The position numbers and the translations under genes are program-made. Below the pieces are notes generated by a model. That model ran no database searches, was not told where the DNA came from, and saw only the letters and a list, made by a program, of their open reading frames with translations. A DNA stretch of 64,000 bases from Tamilnaduibacter salinus (GTDB lineage Bacteria > Pseudomonadota > Gammaproteobacteria > Pseudomonadales > Oleiphilaceae): assembly GCF_003096655.1 (NCBI RefSeq), contig NZ_QEKQ01000004.1:124001-188000 (forward strand). Direction: 5' to 3'. Each line of letters opens with the position of its first letter. Position 1 is the stretch's first letter. Of the stretch, positions 42,195 to 53,640 are shown piece by piece.

Positions 42195-43457
42195 ATGAAT
42201 CTGACCGAACTCAAGCAGAAGGCCGTCCCGGAACTGCTGGACATTGCCGCGGACATGGGGCTCGACAACCTGGCCCGGTCCCGGAAGCAGGACGTGATCT
42301 TCTCGATCCTGAAAAAGCACGCCAAGAGCGGCGAGGACATCTACGGAGACGGTGTCCTGGAAATCCTGCAGGACGGTTTCGGGTTTCTGCGGTCGGCGGA
42401 CGCGTCCTACCTCGCCGGTCCGGACGACATCTACGTGTCGCCGAGCCAGATCCGCCGCTTCAACCTGCGCACGGGCGACACCATCGCGGGGAAGATTCGC
42501 CCGCCCAAGGATGGTGAGCGCTACTTTGCGTTGCTGAAGGTCAACGAGATCAACTTCGGCAAGCCCGACAGCGCCAAGAACAAGATCCTCTTTGAAAACC
42601 TCACGCCGCTGTTTCCGGATGAGCGACTCAAGCTCGAAGCGGGTAACGGCAGTACCGAGGATCTGTCGTCGCGTGTCCTGGATCTGGTGGCGCCGATCGG
42701 TAAAGGCCAGCGTGGCCTGATCGTCTCCCCACCCAAGGCGGGTAAGACGCTGTTGATGCAGAACATCGCCCAGTCGATCACCCGGAACAATCCGGAATGC
42801 CACATGATGGTGCTGCTGATCGATGAGCGCCCGGAGGAAGTGACGGAAATGTCACGGACCGTGCGCGGCGAAGTCGTTGCATCAACGTTCGACGAGCCGC
42901 CGGCTCGTCACGTCCAGGTCGCCGAAATGGTCATTGAGAAGGCCAAGCGCCTGGTCGAGCACAAGAAAGATGTGGTGATTCTGCTGGACTCCATCACGCG
43001 TCTGGCCCGGGCCTACAACACGGTCATCCCGTCCTCGGGTAAGGTGCTGACCGGTGGTGTCGACGCCCACGCGCTGGAAAAGCCAAAGCGGTTTTTCGGT
43101 GCGGCGCGGAACGTCGAGGAAGGCGGCAGCCTGACCATCCTGGCGACGGCTCTTGTGAACACCGGCTCCAAGATGGACGAGGTGATCTACGAGGAGTTCA
43201 AGGGGACCGGCAACATGGAGGTCCACCTGGATCGCCGCATTGCGGAAAAGCGGGTCTATCCGGCGCTCAACATCCGGGGTTCCGGCACTCGCCGCGAAGA
43301 CCTGCTGATGCCGGAGGACGAGGAACAACGCATCTGGATCCTGCGCAAGCTACTGCACTCCATGGAGGACGATACGGCCGCTGTGGAGTTCCTGCTGGAC
43401 AAGCTGCGGGATACCAAGACCAACGAAGAGTTCTTCCAGTCCATGAAGAAGCGCTGA
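42195..43457 (+). CDS. rho: Transcription termination factor Rho
   Basis: The 420-residue protein aligns along its whole length with E. coli Rho. The RNA-binding primary site contains GFGFLRS and the [11 protein letters not shown] region. Walker A is PPKAGKT, Walker B is [16 protein letters not shown], and the Q/R loops [15 protein letters not shown] and TGGVDAHAL follow. Rho is the hexameric RNA helicase that ends untranslated transcripts. No Shine-Dalgarno sequence is visible before the ATG, so initiation may depend on the leader. A GC-rich hairpin follows the stop. Confidence 0.98.
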   Translation: MNLTELKQKAVPELLDIAADMGLDNLARSRKQDVIFSILKKHAKSGEDIYGDGVLEILQDGFGFLRSADASYLAGPDDIYVSPSQIRRFNLRTGDTIAGKIRPPKDGERYFALLKVNEINFGKPDSAKNKILFENLTPLFPDERLKLEAGNGSTEDLSSRVLDLVAPIGKGQRGLIVSPPKAGKTLLMQNIAQSITRNNPECHMMVLLIDERPEEVTEMSRTVRGEVVASTFDEPPARHVQVAEMVIEKAKRLVEHKKDVVILLDSITRLARAYNTVIPSSGKVLTGGVDAHALEKPKRFFGAARNVEEGGSLTILATALVNTGSKMDEVIYEEFKGTGNMEVHLDRRIAEKRVYPALNIRGSGTRREDLLMPEDEEQRIWILRKLLHSMEDDTAAVEFLLDKLRDTKTNEEFFQSMKKR

Positions 43458-43464
43458 TTGCGCG

Positions 43465-43495
43465 CCGGCCCCGGCGGATATGCTGCCGGGGCCGG
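43465..43495 (+). terminator. GC-rich hairpin after rho
   Basis: CCGGCCCCGGC (43465-43475) pairs perfectly with GCCGGGGCCGG (43485-43495). There is no T run; it may give partial termination before ubiD. Confidence 0.5.
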
Positions 43496-43551
43496 TCCCT
43501 CACCCTCTCATCGTTGCCTCCGATGCCTTCTTCGGGCCACAGGATGCCATC

Positions 43552-45024
43552 ATGAAATACCGTGACCTCCGTGACTTCATCGACCAGCTCGAGCAGCGCG
43601 GCGAGCTGCGTCGCATCACGACCGAAGTGGACCCTCACCTGGAAATGACCGAAATCTGCGACCGCACGCTGCGGGCGGGCGGTCCGGCTCTGTTATTCGA
43701 GAATCCCAGGGGCAGCGATGTTCCCGTTCTGGGGAATCTGTTCGGGACGCCGGAGCGGGTTGCCATGGGGATGGGCGAAGAGGACGTCACCAGCCTGCGG
43801 GAGATCGGCAAACTGCTGGCGTTTCTCAAGGAACCGGACCCGCCCAAGGGCTTCCGCGATGCCTGGAGCAAGCTGCCGATCTTCCGTCAGGTCATGTCGA
43901 TGGGGCCGAAGATCAAGCGCTCGGCGCCCTGTCAGGAGGTGGTGGTAGAGGGCGGGGACATCGACCTGTCCCGCTACCCGATCCAGCATTGCTGGCCCGG
44001 GGATGCCGGGCCGCTGATCACCTGGCCGCTGGTCGTCACCCGCGGCCCCCACAAGGAGCGCCAGAATCTGGGCATCTACCGACAGCAGGTGATCGGTCGC
44101 AACCGGGTGATCATGCGTTGGCTGGGGCATCGGGGCGGCGCGCTGGATTTCCAGGAGTGGCAGGCCGAGCATCCGGGGGAGCCGTTCCCGATTGCTGTGG
44201 CGCTGGGTGCCGATCCGGCCACGATTCTGGGCGCCGTGACGCCGGTGCCGGACGCGCTGTCCGAATACGCCTTTGCGGGCCTGCTGCGCGGCAGCCGAAC
44301 AGAGTTGGTCCAGTGTCAGTTGTCCGATCTTCAGGTGCCGGCGAGTGCCGAGATGGTGCTCGAAGGGCACATCCATCCGGAGGACATGGCCGAGGAGGGG
44401 CCGTTCGGGGACCACACGGGGTATTACAACGAGGTGGAAACCTTCCCGGTGTTCACCATCGAGCGCATTACCCATCGGAAAAACCCGATCTATCACAGCA
44501 CGTACACGGGGCGCCCACCGGACGAGCCGGCCGTGCTCGGGGTGGCGCTCAACGAGGTCTTCATTCCGATCCTTCAGAAGCAGTTCCCGGAAATCGTCGA
44601 TTTCTATCTGCCGCCGGAAGGCTGTTCTTACCGGATGGCTGTCGTGACCATGCGCAAGCAGTACCCCGGCCATGCCAAGCGGGTGATGATGGGCGTATGG
44701 TCCTTCCTGCGTCAGTTCATGTACACCAAGTTCGTGGTGGTCGTTGATGATGACGTCAACGCGCGTGACTGGCGGGATGTGATCTGGGCCATGACGACGC
44801 GCATGGACCCCAAGCGGGACACCACCATGGTCGATAACAGCCCGATCGACTACCTGGATTTTGCCTCACCGGTCTCCGGTCTTGGCTCCAAAATGGGGCT
44901 GGACGCGACCACAAAATGGGCCGGTGAAACCGACCGGGAGTGGGGGCGTCCGATTGCCATGGATCCAGCCGTTAAGGAACGGGTGGACGCGCTCTGGCCC
45001 GAGCTGGGGAGCGATGACCACTGA
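43552..45024 (+). CDS. ubiD: 4-hydroxy-3-polyprenylbenzoate decarboxylase
   Basis: The 490-residue enzyme uses prenylated FMN to remove the carboxyl group from the ubiquinone precursor. [22 protein letters not shown] is the standard N-terminus. [19 protein letters not shown] contributes to cofactor binding, and [13 protein letters not shown] and the active-site-bearing [11 protein letters not shown] follow. The ATG at 43552 with AGGA upstream is chosen over the longer frame from 43480. The stop overlaps the next gene by 11 bases, implying coupling with a flavin reductase. Confidence 0.96.
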   Translation: MKYRDLRDFIDQLEQRGELRRITTEVDPHLEMTEICDRTLRAGGPALLFENPRGSDVPVLGNLFGTPERVAMGMGEEDVTSLREIGKLLAFLKEPDPPKGFRDAWSKLPIFRQVMSMGPKIKRSAPCQEVVVEGGDIDLSRYPIQHCWPGDAGPLITWPLVVTRGPHKERQNLGIYRQQVIGRNRVIMRWLGHRGGALDFQEWQAEHPGEPFPIAVALGADPATILGAVTPVPDALSEYAFAGLLRGSRTELVQCQLSDLQVPASAEMVLEGHIHPEDMAEEGPFGDHTGYYNEVETFPVFTIERITHRKNPIYHSTYTGRPPDEPAVLGVALNEVFIPILQKQFPEIVDFYLPPEGCSYRMAVVTMRKQYPGHAKRVMMGVWSFLRQFMYTKFVVVVDDDVNARDWRDVIWAMTTRMDPKRDTTMVDNSPIDYLDFASPVSGLGSKMGLDATTKWAGETDREWGRPIAMDPAVKERVDALWPELGSDDH

Positions 45025-46015
45025 GTCGGCAGGCTGGCCGGTACGCATTCTGCCCGCCGATATTCCTTTCCGTGGCGCGCCGGACACCGATCTGCTGACC
45101 GGCGCGTGCCGGGCCGGAATCAATATTCGCTGGGCCTGCCGGAACGGCGTCTGCGAGCTCTGTGAGGGACAGCTCGTCGCCGGCAAGGTACTGAACACCC
45201 GTTCTGGTACGCTGGTATCAGCGCCCTCGGCGATTGTGCTGTGCCGCAGCCTGCCCCGAGGGCCCATCGAAGTGGAGATGAACACCGTTATGGCCGCAGG
45301 CACCCATACGCCTCAGACGGTTCGAGCAACCGTCGACCGCATTACGCCCCTGAGCGACGACGTCTATCACGTGGTCCTCCGTATGCGCCATCGCCCGGCA
45401 TTCCATGCCGGCCAGTACCTGTCGATTGAGCGTGATGGGGAAGAGCCATCCTACTTTTCCATTGCCAGCAGCCCCTCCCGTTCCGGTGTTGAACTGCACA
45501 TCCAGGCCGACCCGGACGGTGGGTCCGCGCAGGACATCATGCAGGCGTTGCGCAGTGAGCGTGCGGTGACTCTGAACATGCCGGGAGGGAAGGCGTGCCT
45601 GGACCATGTGCCGGACGACCCGCTGGTGCTGGTGGCGGCAGGCACCGGCTTTGCCCAGATGAAGAGCGTGATCGACTACCTGCGCGATCATGAGCGACAG
45701 GCGCCGGTCTGGCTCTACTGGGGGGTGCGCAAGCATGAGGATATGTATCTGAGAGCCCAGGCCCGGCAGTGGCAGGACGAGCTGCCGTGGTTCCACTTCA
45801 TTCCGGTCGTGGGTGACGACGCCGACAACGACTGGTCCGGCCACCACGACCAGCTCGCTCGTGCCGTGGTCGCCGGCAGCCACCACTGGCACCACAGCCA
45901 GGTGCTGGCCAGCGGCTCTCCCGCCATGGTTTACACGCTTCTGGATGCGCTGGTGGATGCGGGTCTGCCGGAAGACGCCTTCCTGTCGGACGTGTTCGAG
46001 TACGCGCCCCGGTAG
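45014..46015 (+). CDS. Ferredoxin-flavin reductase fusion (Fre-like)
   Basis: The 333-residue protein has a plant-type [2Fe-2S] ferredoxin domain (C42, C47, C50, C77) followed by an FAD- and NAD(P)H-binding reductase half: [23 protein letters not shown] for flavin, and [17 protein letters not shown] for nucleotide. It is often annotated as CDP-6-deoxy-delta-3,4-glucoseen reductase, but that activity is unlikely without pathway genes. In enterobacteria the plain flavin reductase fre follows ubiD; here the same place holds the fused form. It could supply reduced flavin for the UbiX/UbiD cofactor, by inference. The ATG at 45014 overlaps ubiD. Confidence 0.85.
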   Translation: MTTESAGWPVRILPADIPFRGAPDTDLLTGACRAGINIRWACRNGVCELCEGQLVAGKVLNTRSGTLVSAPSAIVLCRSLPRGPIEVEMNTVMAAGTHTPQTVRATVDRITPLSDDVYHVVLRMRHRPAFHAGQYLSIERDGEEPSYFSIASSPSRSGVELHIQADPDGGSAQDIMQALRSERAVTLNMPGGKACLDHVPDDPLVLVAAGTGFAQMKSVIDYLRDHERQAPVWLYWGVRKHEDMYLRAQARQWQDELPWFHFIPVVGDDADNDWSGHHDQLARAVVAGSHHWHHSQVLASGSPAMVYTLLDALVDAGLPEDAFLSDVFEYAPR

Positions 46016-46168
46016 TGCGTCACGAAGGAGAGGAGTTCATGTAGCCGATGTCTCCGACTTCGGAGTCGCCCGCCAGGGCGACCAATCTTTGCTCGCAACC
46101 ACGGGGGCTTTCCGTGGCTAACCGGTCTTTTAAGATCGGCGCATCCCGCGCGAATCGATGACGTCGGA
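46016..46168. other. Convergent gap with small hairpins
   Basis: Several short hairpins occur between the reductase and hemY, including CTCCGACTTCGGAG and CCACGGGGGCTTTCCGTGG. TCTTTTAAGA follows. They probably end both transcripts; no gene is seen. Confidence 0.4.
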
Positions 46169-47404
46169 TCACGCCTTCGGCATCGGCAGATCCGGCAGCC
46201 CGCTCTCCTTCAGCAGGTTCTGAACCAGCGTCCGCTGGCTGGTGTCCTGGTCGCCCATGTGGGCGTTGAGCCGGCTCAGTTCGGCCAGGGTTTCCGGGCT
46301 GCGACGCAGTCGAAGGCTGGTCTCGAAATATTCCCGGGCTTTGCCCCAGAGCTCATTGCGAAGGCTGAGACGGCCCAGCGCCAGTAGCAGTTCCGCATTA
46401 TTGGGGCGGTCCTGCAGCCAGCGTTCGGCCACCAGCAGCTGTTCGTCCGGCTTGGCCCCTTTGACCCGTCCGTAGAGGCTTACCAGGCGGTCACTCCAGT
46501 GATTGCGCATTACCTTGCGAAGCAGTGTTTCCGCCTGATCGTCATCTCCCAGCGACGAGAGCTGACGGGCGTAGTCGGCGATGGTCACCTCGTCCCGACG
46601 CATGGAGCCGGGGAGTTCGTCCCACAGCCGCACCAGAGGTGTCAGATCGCGGGACCCGGCCGGCTGACGGCGGATGTCATCGGCGGCCTGCTGCAGCAGG
46701 TTGTGCCAGGTTTCCCGTTCCAGGCTGTCGAGCTCTTCGGCGGGCAGAAGCGACCGCTTGCGCAGTTCCGGTAGCAGTTCGGAGAGCTCCCGCCAGTCCT
46801 CCAGGCGCTGATAGACCGACTTGAGCAGTTTCATGACGAACGGGTGATGAGGCGACTGCTTGCGAAGGCGGATCAGTGTGGCGAGCGCCTGTTCCAGACG
46901 ATTGCCGGCCAGTTGAAGCTGGGCCTGTGTGATACCGACGGCCAGTTCGGAGCCGGGGGTGCTTTCAAGAGCCTGGCGCAGGTACTCGTCCACCGCATCA
47001 TGGTCGCCCGTTTCGAACGAGGCCTGGGCCGATGCCAGGTAGTTGATCAGTGGGGTGTCCGCCCGTTCCGCGGCGCTGGACAGCAGCTTGCGGGCCCGTG
47101 GCCAGTTGCCTTCCGCCAGCGCCAGCAGGCCCTGTGTCGTGCGGCGACGTGCCCGGCGCTCCGCGCTCTGATTGAGCCAGCCGGTAATAGCACCGGTGCC
47201 GCCCTTCAGGCGCCGGGCAAACACCAGAATGAACTGGAGAACCAGCGTGATCAGCAGCAACAGCAGCAGGCCGACCCAGAAGTTGGTTTCCACCAGGTAC
47301 GGACCCAGGCTGATGCGAATGTAGCCCGTGTCGTACTGGAATCCGAGGCTGAGCAGGCCGCCAATCAGCAGGGCGGCCAGCAGGATCAGGACAACCCGCA
47401 TCAT
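46169..47404 (-). CDS. hemY: HemY protein (TPR-containing heme-operon membrane protein)
   Basis: The 411-residue protein begins with two transmembrane segments (VVLILLAALLIGGLLSLGF and FWVGLLLLLLITLVLQFILVF) and continues with TPR-like helices (AQASFETGDHDAVDEYLRQAL, LLALGRLSLRNELWGKAREYFETSL). It is the gammaproteobacterial HemY, unrelated to protoporphyrinogen oxidase. It ends the hemC-hemD-hemX-hemY series. Its ATG overlaps the hemX stop by four bases. Confidence 0.92.
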   Translation of the reverse strand: MMRVVLILLAALLIGGLLSLGFQYDTGYIRISLGPYLVETNFWVGLLLLLLITLVLQFILVFARRLKGGTGAITGWLNQSAERRARRRTTQGLLALAEGNWPRARKLLSSAAERADTPLINYLASAQASFETGDHDAVDEYLRQALESTPGSELAVGITQAQLQLAGNRLEQALATLIRLRKQSPHHPFVMKLLKSVYQRLEDWRELSELLPELRKRSLLPAEELDSLERETWHNLLQQAADDIRRQPAGSRDLTPLVRLWDELPGSMRRDEVTIADYARQLSSLGDDDQAETLLRKVMRNHWSDRLVSLYGRVKGAKPDEQLLVAERWLQDRPNNAELLLALGRLSLRNELWGKAREYFETSLRLRRSPETLAELSRLNAHMGDQDTSQRTLVQNLLKESGLPDLPMPKA

Positions 47405-48543
47405 GATGACTCGCCCGTCTTGTTGTCGCTGTCGCCGTTGCTGTCGGCCTCACCGTCCCGGTTGGTGGACAGCCGCCCTTCCAGGCGTGCCTTCAACAGG
47501 GACAGGGAGCGGCTGATGTCCGGCAGTTCCGGGTTAATGTCCCGGGACTGGAGTTCGTCCAGCGTCTTCTGCAGGGCGCGGACCGGGGCGTGGGTGTCGT
47601 CGTACCAGTTATTGAGCCACGTGTCGGCCTTGCCAAGCGCCCGTTCATAGAGCGTCTGGTTCCCGCGTAGAACGGCCAGCTCGGCCTCTTCCAGCATCAG
47701 ACGCAGGTTGAGGCGGGCATAGGCGCTTTGCTGGGGGGAGAGCAGGGGTTTTACGGTTTCGTCCATGCGACGGATGGTGATGGCGTCATCCAGGCTGGCC
47801 AGCAGCTGCCGCCATCCCTGCGACAACGCGCTCTGCGATGAGTCGCGGGCATCGTCGCCGGACTGGCTGAGTGTCAGCGTCTCTCCGTCGACATCGATGT
47901 CCCGGGTGAGGGCCTGTTCTGTCAGGTCGGAAACGGTGTCGATGGCCGCCTCTAACGTGAGGTACAGGCCCGTGCGGTCCACCGTCTCAATCGACTTGAG
48001 GGCCATGATCTCCCGGGCAACCGCTTTGCGGACCGGGAAAACGCCGGGATCGTCGGTGGAAGCGAGCACCTCGTCGGCGGATTGAAGCGCCGCCATTGCC
48101 CCCTCGTAGTCGTTCTCGATCTGCAGGCGCTGGTTACCGATGCGCAGCAGGTATTCAGCTTCGGCCAGCAGCCAGTCGGTGCGGGTCCGGTTGCCCGCGT
48201 CAAGCAGCGCCTGGGCGTTGTGGTCGATCTGGCGTGCCTGCTCACTCAGTGTTTGCTGCTGCTGATTGAGCTGCTCGCGAAGGGACTGCACCTCGCCCCT
48301 CAGCCGGTCGCCGGCGCGACTGGACTGCCGGTCGAGCCGGTCTGTCGTGTCGGTCAGTTGCCCGACACGCTGCTGCAGCTGCTGGCGGTCCTGCCACTGA
48401 ACCCAGTTCCAGGCGCTGAGTGCCAGCACCGCCATCAGGGTCAGCAGGGTGAGGGCCCACAGGGGCCAGAGCCGTTTACCGCGCGGTGTGCTCGCGCTGT
48501 CGGTGGTGGCGGGCAACTGGTAGGTGGTGTCTGATTCGGTCAC
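47401..48543 (-). CDS. hemX: HemX protein, membrane-anchored heme-operon protein
   Basis: The 380-residue protein has one N-terminal transmembrane segment (LWPLWALTLLTLMAVLALSAWNWV) and a long coiled coil (RVGQLTDTTDRLDRQSSRAGDRLRGEVQSLREQL). The conserved WLLAEAEYLLRIGNQRLQIEND core of HemX comes next. Its exact role is not known; it was once called a uroporphyrinogen methylase but lacks that fold. It follows hemD by eight bases and overlaps hemY. Confidence 0.9.
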   Translation of the reverse strand: MTESDTTYQLPATTDSASTPRGKRLWPLWALTLLTLMAVLALSAWNWVQWQDRQQLQQRVGQLTDTTDRLDRQSSRAGDRLRGEVQSLREQLNQQQQTLSEQARQIDHNAQALLDAGNRTRTDWLLAEAEYLLRIGNQRLQIENDYEGAMAALQSADEVLASTDDPGVFPVRKAVAREIMALKSIETVDRTGLYLTLEAAIDTVSDLTEQALTRDIDVDGETLTLSQSGDDARDSSQSALSQGWRQLLASLDDAITIRRMDETVKPLLSPQQSAYARLNLRLMLEEAELAVLRGNQTLYERALGKADTWLNNWYDDTHAPVRALQKTLDELQSRDINPELPDISRSLSLLKARLEGRLSTNRDGEADSNGDSDNKTGESS

Positions 48544-48551
48544 AGGTGTCC

Positions 48552-49346
48552 TTACTCGGTTGTCGGGTCGTTGTTCTGAAGGCCCCGGAGGCAGCGGGCG
48601 ATGCCGTCGTGATCCACCGAATCCGGCGTCACGACGGTCTGGAAACCGGCCTCACGGGCCTTTTCGGCGACCCGTGCTGCGGGAACAAGCAAGGTACGCT
48701 GCCACAACGCCGCGTCGGTATTCTTACCCAGTGATACCAGATTGTTCAATGTTTCCACGGACAGTACAACCACCGCCTGGGGGTCAAAGCCGACCAGGCT
48801 GTCTCGAACGGTCTTGTCATCATGCCGGATGGGAACGCGTTCATAGAGGACCATTTCATCCACCCGGCCGCCGCGCTCGGTCAGCGCGTGGCTCAGCAGG
48901 CCCCGCCCGCCCCGGCCCTTGGCGATCAGAATCCGGTCGCCGTCCAGCTCCTGAAGGGCGTCCAGTGCCAGCAGGGCCTCGCTCGTGTGGCCAGCATCGG
49001 GAGTGGTGACGGGCAGGCCGGCGGTCCGCAGGACATCGGCGGTGCCCTTACCGACGCCGTACCAGTGGAGCTGGACCGGCCACTGCGGCCACCAGTCATC
49101 CGCGACGTTCACGAAAGCGCGCGCAGCGCCTGGGCTGACGGCAAACACGTGCTGGTAGCGGTCGAGTTCCTGAATCAGGGTGCGGCGTTCCGGGCTGTCC
49201 GGCACTGATCGCCGTTCCAGCAGTGGCAGACACCGTGTGGTGGCGCCCTGATCTGCCAGTCTCGTTGCCAGGCGGTCGCCCTCGGGCTGGGGCCGGCAGA
49301 TCAGAACGCGCCAGCCGGCCAGCGGCTCAGTGGACGTCGTAGCCAT
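48552..49346 (-). CDS. hemD: Uroporphyrinogen-III synthase
   Basis: The 264-residue two-lobed protein cyclises hydroxymethylbilane with inversion of ring D. Sequence conservation is low in this family, but [43 protein letters not shown] and [20 protein letters not shown] fit. The ATG at 49346 lies inside the hemC end (20-bp overlap) and gives the correct N-terminus; the longer frame to 49607 is antisense-like in content and rejected. hemX follows. Confidence 0.9.
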   Translation of the reverse strand: MATTSTEPLAGWRVLICRPQPEGDRLATRLADQGATTRCLPLLERRSVPDSPERRTLIQELDRYQHVFAVSPGAARAFVNVADDWWPQWPVQLHWYGVGKGTADVLRTAGLPVTTPDAGHTSEALLALDALQELDGDRILIAKGRGGRGLLSHALTERGGRVDEMVLYERVPIRHDDKTVRDSLVGFDPQAVVVLSVETLNNLVSLGKNTDAALWQRTLLVPAARVAEKAREAGFQTVVTPDSVDHDGIARCLRGLQNNDPTTE

Positions 49347-50268
49347 AGATGTTGGCCAGAATCCGGTCGGCCCCCATGGAGAGCAGGTCTTCGGCCAGCT
49401 CGGTCCCCAGCTGGACGCCGTTGTGCCGGTGGATACGGCCTTCCACGCGGTGAATGGTCTGACCGTCGACAGAACCGACCAGCCCCCGCAGCCACAGCCG
49501 GTCGTCGTCTTCGAGCAGGGCGTAGGCGGCGATGGGGACCTGACAGCCGCCGTCGAGCCGTTTGTTGATCGCGCGCTCGGCGTGAACACGATCCGATGAG
49601 TCCGCATGGTTGAGCGGTTTGAGCAGGTCGATCAGTTCCCGGTCATCCGTGCGGCATTCGATTCCCAGCGCGCCCTGACCGACCGCCGGCAGGCAGATGG
49701 TGTCCGGCAGGCAGTAGCGGATGCGTTCCTCGAACCCCAGCCGGCGCAGGCCGGAGCTGGCCAGCACGATGGCGTCGTACTCGCCCGCATCCAGCTTGGC
49801 CAGGCGTGTGTTGACGTTGCCCCGCAGTGTGCGCACGGTCAGGTCCGGGCGATAGGCCCGCATCTGCGCCTCCCGCCGCATGCTGGAGGTACCCAGCACG
49901 GCGCCTTCCGGAAGCTCGTCGACCGTATCGTAGTGATTGCTGATGAAGGCGTCGGTGGGGTCGCCCCGCTCGCAGATGGCGACCAGGTCCAGCCCCTCCG
50001 GGAAGGTCATCGGAACGTCCTTCATGGAGTGCACCGCCAGGTCCGCCCGACCGTCCAGCATGGCGTTTTCCAGCTCTTTGACGAACAGGGCCTTGCCGCC
50101 AATCTTGGCCAGTGGCACGTCGAGGATCTTGTCCCCCTGGGTCTTGATGCCCAGCAGTTCCACCTCGATGTGGTCGTGCAACCGCTCCAGCTCGGCCTTG
50201 ATGTGTTCGGCCTGCCAGAGGGCGAGGGCGCTGTTGCGGGTGGCGATGCGAAGCGTTCGTTTGGCCAT
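49327..50268 (-). CDS. hemC: Porphobilinogen deaminase
   Basis: The 313-residue enzyme assembles four porphobilinogens into hydroxymethylbilane. The dipyrromethane cofactor cysteine is C242 in [10 protein letters not shown], the same number as in E. coli. [41 protein letters not shown] and [12 protein letters not shown] are all typical. The ATG at 50268 is preferred over one 48 bases upstream because it gives the family start. algR lies 47 bp upstream on the same strand, as in Pseudomonas. Confidence 0.97.
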   Translation of the reverse strand: MAKRTLRIATRNSALALWQAEHIKAELERLHDHIEVELLGIKTQGDKILDVPLAKIGGKALFVKELENAMLDGRADLAVHSMKDVPMTFPEGLDLVAICERGDPTDAFISNHYDTVDELPEGAVLGTSSMRREAQMRAYRPDLTVRTLRGNVNTRLAKLDAGEYDAIVLASSGLRRLGFEERIRYCLPDTICLPAVGQGALGIECRTDDRELIDLLKPLNHADSSDRVHAERAINKRLDGGCQVPIAAYALLEDDDRLWLRGLVGSVDGQTIHRVEGRIHRHNGVQLGTELAEDLLSMGADRILANIYGYDVH

Positions 50269-50315
50269 GGCGTGTGTTCGGGTCCTGTGCGTGTTGTGTG
50301 TCAGCGCGACACACA

Positions 50316-51071
50316 CTAACGCGATTGGGAGCGCTTGTCCTGTCTTTCAATCCATTCGCGCACGTGTGGCTGGTGGCGTCGGCTGACCTGCAATGGCGTC
50401 TCGATTGGGCGGAGTTTGAGGAGCGCCTGGCCGTTGCCCGACCGCGTCAGACCCTGAATGTGGCGGGTACCGGCGAGCGTATGGCGGTGGATGCGGAGAA
50501 AGTGGTCGGGATAGGCTTGTTCCAGCTCCTTGAGGGTGAAATCCGTGACCGTCTCCCCCTGATCGTGGTGCAGCGTCACGCATTTCTGATCGGCTTCGCA
50601 GAAGTAGATCCGGGGCAGGTCGATCAGTTCGGTACCCCGATGGGTGCGGACGGTGATCTGTTCCGGCTCGGTCCGTGCGCTCTCCTGCAGTGCCCGGATC
50701 TGGACCCGGTTGAGATGCCCCGCCCGGCCCAGTGCCGATTCCAGGTGTTCGCGTCGGACCGGTTTGAGGAGGTAATCCACCGCCTGGGCCCGGAACGCAT
50801 CGATGGCGTACTCATCATAGGCGGTGCAGAAGATGATCGCGGGTGGATGGTCCAGGCGGTTGATGGTGTCGGCGGCCTCCAGGCCATCGAGCCCTGGCAT
50901 ACGGATGTCCAGAAGCAGGATATCTGGCGAGGCGTCGGCAATGGCCTTCAGTACATCGTCACCATCGCCCGCCTCCGCGCAGACCTCGTAACCGGGCAGT
51001 TCTTCGGCCAGTCGCCGCAGGCGTTCGCGAGCCAGCGGCTCGTCGTCGGCAATCAGCAGTCGCTGGGTCAT
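50316..51071 (-). CDS. algR: LytTR-family response regulator AlgR
   Basis: The 251-residue protein has a receiver domain (phosphoacceptor D55 in LLLDIRMPG, conserved YLLKPV) and a C-terminal LytTR DNA-binding domain (residues about 140-245, with IHRHTLAG). In Pseudomonas AlgR controls alginate, type IV pili and other surface traits together with AlgZ. Its ATG overlaps the algZ stop as ATGA, and hemC follows, reproducing the algZ-algR-hemC order. Confidence 0.92.
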   Translation of the reverse strand: MTQRLLIADDEPLARERLRRLAEELPGYEVCAEAGDGDDVLKAIADASPDILLLDIRMPGLDGLEAADTINRLDHPPAIIFCTAYDEYAIDAFRAQAVDYLLKPVRREHLESALGRAGHLNRVQIRALQESARTEPEQITVRTHRGTELIDLPRIYFCEADQKCVTLHHDQGETVTDFTLKELEQAYPDHFLRIHRHTLAGTRHIQGLTRSGNGQALLKLRPIETPLQVSRRHQPHVREWIERQDKRSQSR

Positions 51072-52138
51072 GTGGCAGTCTCCGATACCGTCCGCCAGGG
51101 CAGGCGCAGCGTGACGGTGTATTCGCCGTCGCCCTGACTGTGCTTGAGCACAGATTCCTCTCCCATGATCGCCACCAGCCGGGCCCGAGTGTTCTCCAGT
51201 GCAATGCGGTTACCCCGGTGCCGTGCCTGGCGGTCGTCCGGCGCCGGGTTACGGACCATCAGGTACACATAGTGCCCCCGGCGCAGGCTCTCGATAGTGA
51301 TGGTGCCACCGTTGGGCCGTGGCTGCACACCGTGATAGATGGCGTTCTCGACCAGTGGCTGAAGCGTCAGCGGGGGAATCGCCTGGCGCGCCAGGGTGTC
51401 ATCCAGTTCCCAGTGAACGGTCAGCCGATCTCCGAGGCGCAGCGACTCGATGGCCAGATACCGGTCACACAGCGCCAGTTCATCGGCGAGTGGAATCAGG
51501 CGGTCCTGGGTGCGAAGACTGGCGCGGAACAGTTCGGAAAGGTCCAGTACCGCATCCTCCGCCCGCTCCGGCCGGGTGGTGATGAGGCTGGCGATGGTGT
51601 TCATGCTGTTGAACAGAAAATGGGGGTGAATGCGTGCCTGCAGGGCGGTGACCCGCGAGCGCATTTCGGCCTGTTTCTGCAGGCGCCACTGGTGCTGAAG
51701 ATAGAAATACCGCAGAGTCATCAGGGTGATGATCAGCGCGGCCAGCACATTGCGGCCGATGGCCTCGGGGCGCGCCGGCGCACCGGGGGACAGCAGCCAG
51801 TCGGACAGCAGCGAAAAGGCAAGCACATCGGCCAGCACCACGCCGGTCACGATGATCGACACGCCGGGTGTCGAGAAGCGCTGGAGCCAGGGTCGCAGAG
51901 CGCAGATCAGCGCGGCGCTGGTCAGCACCGTCCATTGCACGAACAGCGACACCAGCCCAAAGTACGCCCAGTCGATCCACCCCTGACTGGCGTGAACAAT
52001 GGCCAGCAGCAGCACCAGCAGTTCGGTGGTCAGCAGCAACAGGAATACCGCTCGCACCCGGCACAGGTCGGGGACGAAAAACTCCGTCTCAAGGGCCAAT
52101 GGGTCAGAGGGGCGGGTGGGTTGTGACTTCCGGGTCAT
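51068..52138 (-). CDS. algZ: AlgZ/FimS-type sensor histidine kinase
   Basis: The 356-residue protein has four to five N-terminal transmembrane segments (residues about 30-145) and a LytS-type kinase module. The phosphoacceptor histidine is H171 in [14 protein letters not shown]. The N box is [15 protein letters not shown] and the ATP-lid part ends [13 protein letters not shown]. The start at 52138 ([12 protein letters not shown]) is chosen because the frame upstream is antisense to argH. It is coupled to algR by ATGA and divergent from argH. Confidence 0.9.
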   Translation of the reverse strand: MTRKSQPTRPSDPLALETEFFVPDLCRVRAVFLLLLTTELLVLLLAIVHASQGWIDWAYFGLVSLFVQWTVLTSAALICALRPWLQRFSTPGVSIIVTGVVLADVLAFSLLSDWLLSPGAPARPEAIGRNVLAALIITLMTLRYFYLQHQWRLQKQAEMRSRVTALQARIHPHFLFNSMNTIASLITTRPERAEDAVLDLSELFRASLRTQDRLIPLADELALCDRYLAIESLRLGDRLTVHWELDDTLARQAIPPLTLQPLVENAIYHGVQPRPNGGTITIESLRRGHYVYLMVRNPAPDDRQARHRGNRIALENTRARLVAIMGEESVLKHSQGDGEYTVTLRLPWRTVSETAT

Positions 52139-52164
52139 GCGGCATCCTCGGTGTCGCGGGGTGT

Positions 52165-52170
52165 TACAAT
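52165..52170 (+). promoter_or_regulatory. -10 element for argH
   Basis: TACAAT lies 40 bp before the argH ATG in the short gap shared with algZ. Confidence 0.45.
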
Positions 52171-52210
52171 GTTGGCCGTTTTTTTGGCAACCCAGCAGGA
52201 ACGGCACACC

Positions 52211-53608
52211 ATGAGCGACCAGAATAGCAGCTCGGAGAAACCCTGGGGCGGACGCTTCAGTGAACCCACGGATGCCTTCGTGGAGCGTTTCACCGCCTCG
52301 ATCGGCTTTGATCAACGCCTTTACCACCACGACATCACCGGCTCCATTGCCCACGCCACCATGCTGGCCAGGGTGGGGGTGCTGACCGATGAGGAGTGCG
52401 ATCAGATCATCGAAGGGCTCAAGGCGGTTCGGGCCGACATTGAGGCCGGGGATTTCGACTGGTCGGTCAGCCTTGAGGATGTGCACATGAATATCGAGGC
52501 CAAACTGACCGAGCGGATTGGCATCACGGGCAAGAAACTGCACACCGGTCGCAGTCGAAACGACCAGATCGCGACCGATATCCGGCTGTATCTGCGCGAT
52601 GAGATCGACACCACCCACGCGGAGCTGTTGCGCCTGCGTCGGGGGCTGGTGGATCTGGCCGAACGGGAAGCCGATACCATCATGCCGGGCTTTACCCACC
52701 TCCAGACGGCGCAGCCGGTGACGTTTGGTCACCACCTGCTGGCGTGGTACGAAATGCTCGCCCGGGACACCGAACGGCTGCTGGACTGTCGTCGCCGGGT
52801 GAACGTCATGCCGCTGGGTGCCGCTGCGCTGGCGGGGACGACCTATCCGATTGACCGGTCCATTACCGCCGATCTGCTCGGGTTTGAACGGCCCTCGGAC
52901 AACTCGCTGGACTCGGTCAGCGATCGGGATTTCGCCATTGAGTTCACCAGTTTTGCATCCCTGCTGATGACGCACCTGTCGCGGTTCAGCGAAGAGCTGG
53001 TGCTCTGGACGTCGGCGCAGTTTGATTTCATCGACCTGCCGGACCGGTTCTGTACCGGTTCGTCCATTATGCCGCAGAAAAAGAATCCGGATGTGCCGGA
53101 GCTGGTGCGCGGCAAGGTCGGCCGGGTGAACGGCCATCTCATCAGTCTGCTGACCCTGATGAAGTCCCAGCCGTTGGCCTATAACAAGGACAATCAGGAA
53201 GACAAGGAGCCGCTGTTCGATACCGTCGACACAGTCAAAGGGTCACTGAGGGCCTATGCGGACATGGTGCCGGCGATTGAGGCCAAGGCGGAGAACATGC
53301 GTCATGCCGCCAAGCAGGGCTTCTCCACGGCCACCGATCTGGCGGATTATCTGGTGCGCCAGGGCGTGGCGTTCCGGGATGCTCACGAGATCGTTGGCAA
53401 GGCCGTTGCCTACGGTATCGAGCAGGACAAGGACCTGTCGGACATGACTCTGGACGAACTCACGCCGTTCTCCGACGCCATTGGTGAGGATGTTTTCGAC
53501 GTGCTGACGCTGGAAGGGTCGGTGGAAGCCCGCAATCATCGCGGTGGTACGGCGCCAAGTCAGGTCCGGGCCGCTGCCCGGCGCGCACGGCAGGCCATGG
53601 GCGACTGA
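52211..53608 (+). CDS. argH: Argininosuccinate lyase
   Basis: The 465-residue enzyme splits argininosuccinate into arginine and fumarate. The family signature [12 protein letters not shown] with the catalytic serine is complete. [20 protein letters not shown] and [20 protein letters not shown] are also typical. The ATG at 52211 has AGGA upstream; an earlier in-frame ATG at 52151 overlaps the promoter. It is convergent with the next gene. Confidence 0.97.
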   Translation: MSDQNSSSEKPWGGRFSEPTDAFVERFTASIGFDQRLYHHDITGSIAHATMLARVGVLTDEECDQIIEGLKAVRADIEAGDFDWSVSLEDVHMNIEAKLTERIGITGKKLHTGRSRNDQIATDIRLYLRDEIDTTHAELLRLRRGLVDLAEREADTIMPGFTHLQTAQPVTFGHHLLAWYEMLARDTERLLDCRRRVNVMPLGAAALAGTTYPIDRSITADLLGFERPSDNSLDSVSDRDFAIEFTSFASLLMTHLSRFSEELVLWTSAQFDFIDLPDRFCTGSSIMPQKKNPDVPELVRGKVGRVNGHLISLLTLMKSQPLAYNKDNQEDKEPLFDTVDTVKGSLRAYADMVPAIEAKAENMRHAAKQGFSTATDLADYLVRQGVAFRDAHEIVGKAVAYGIEQDKDLSDMTLDELTPFSDAIGEDVFDVLTLEGSVEARNHRGGTAPSQVRAAARRARQAMGD

Positions 53609-53640
53609 CCGCTCATGACAGTGAATGCCCCATCAGCATA

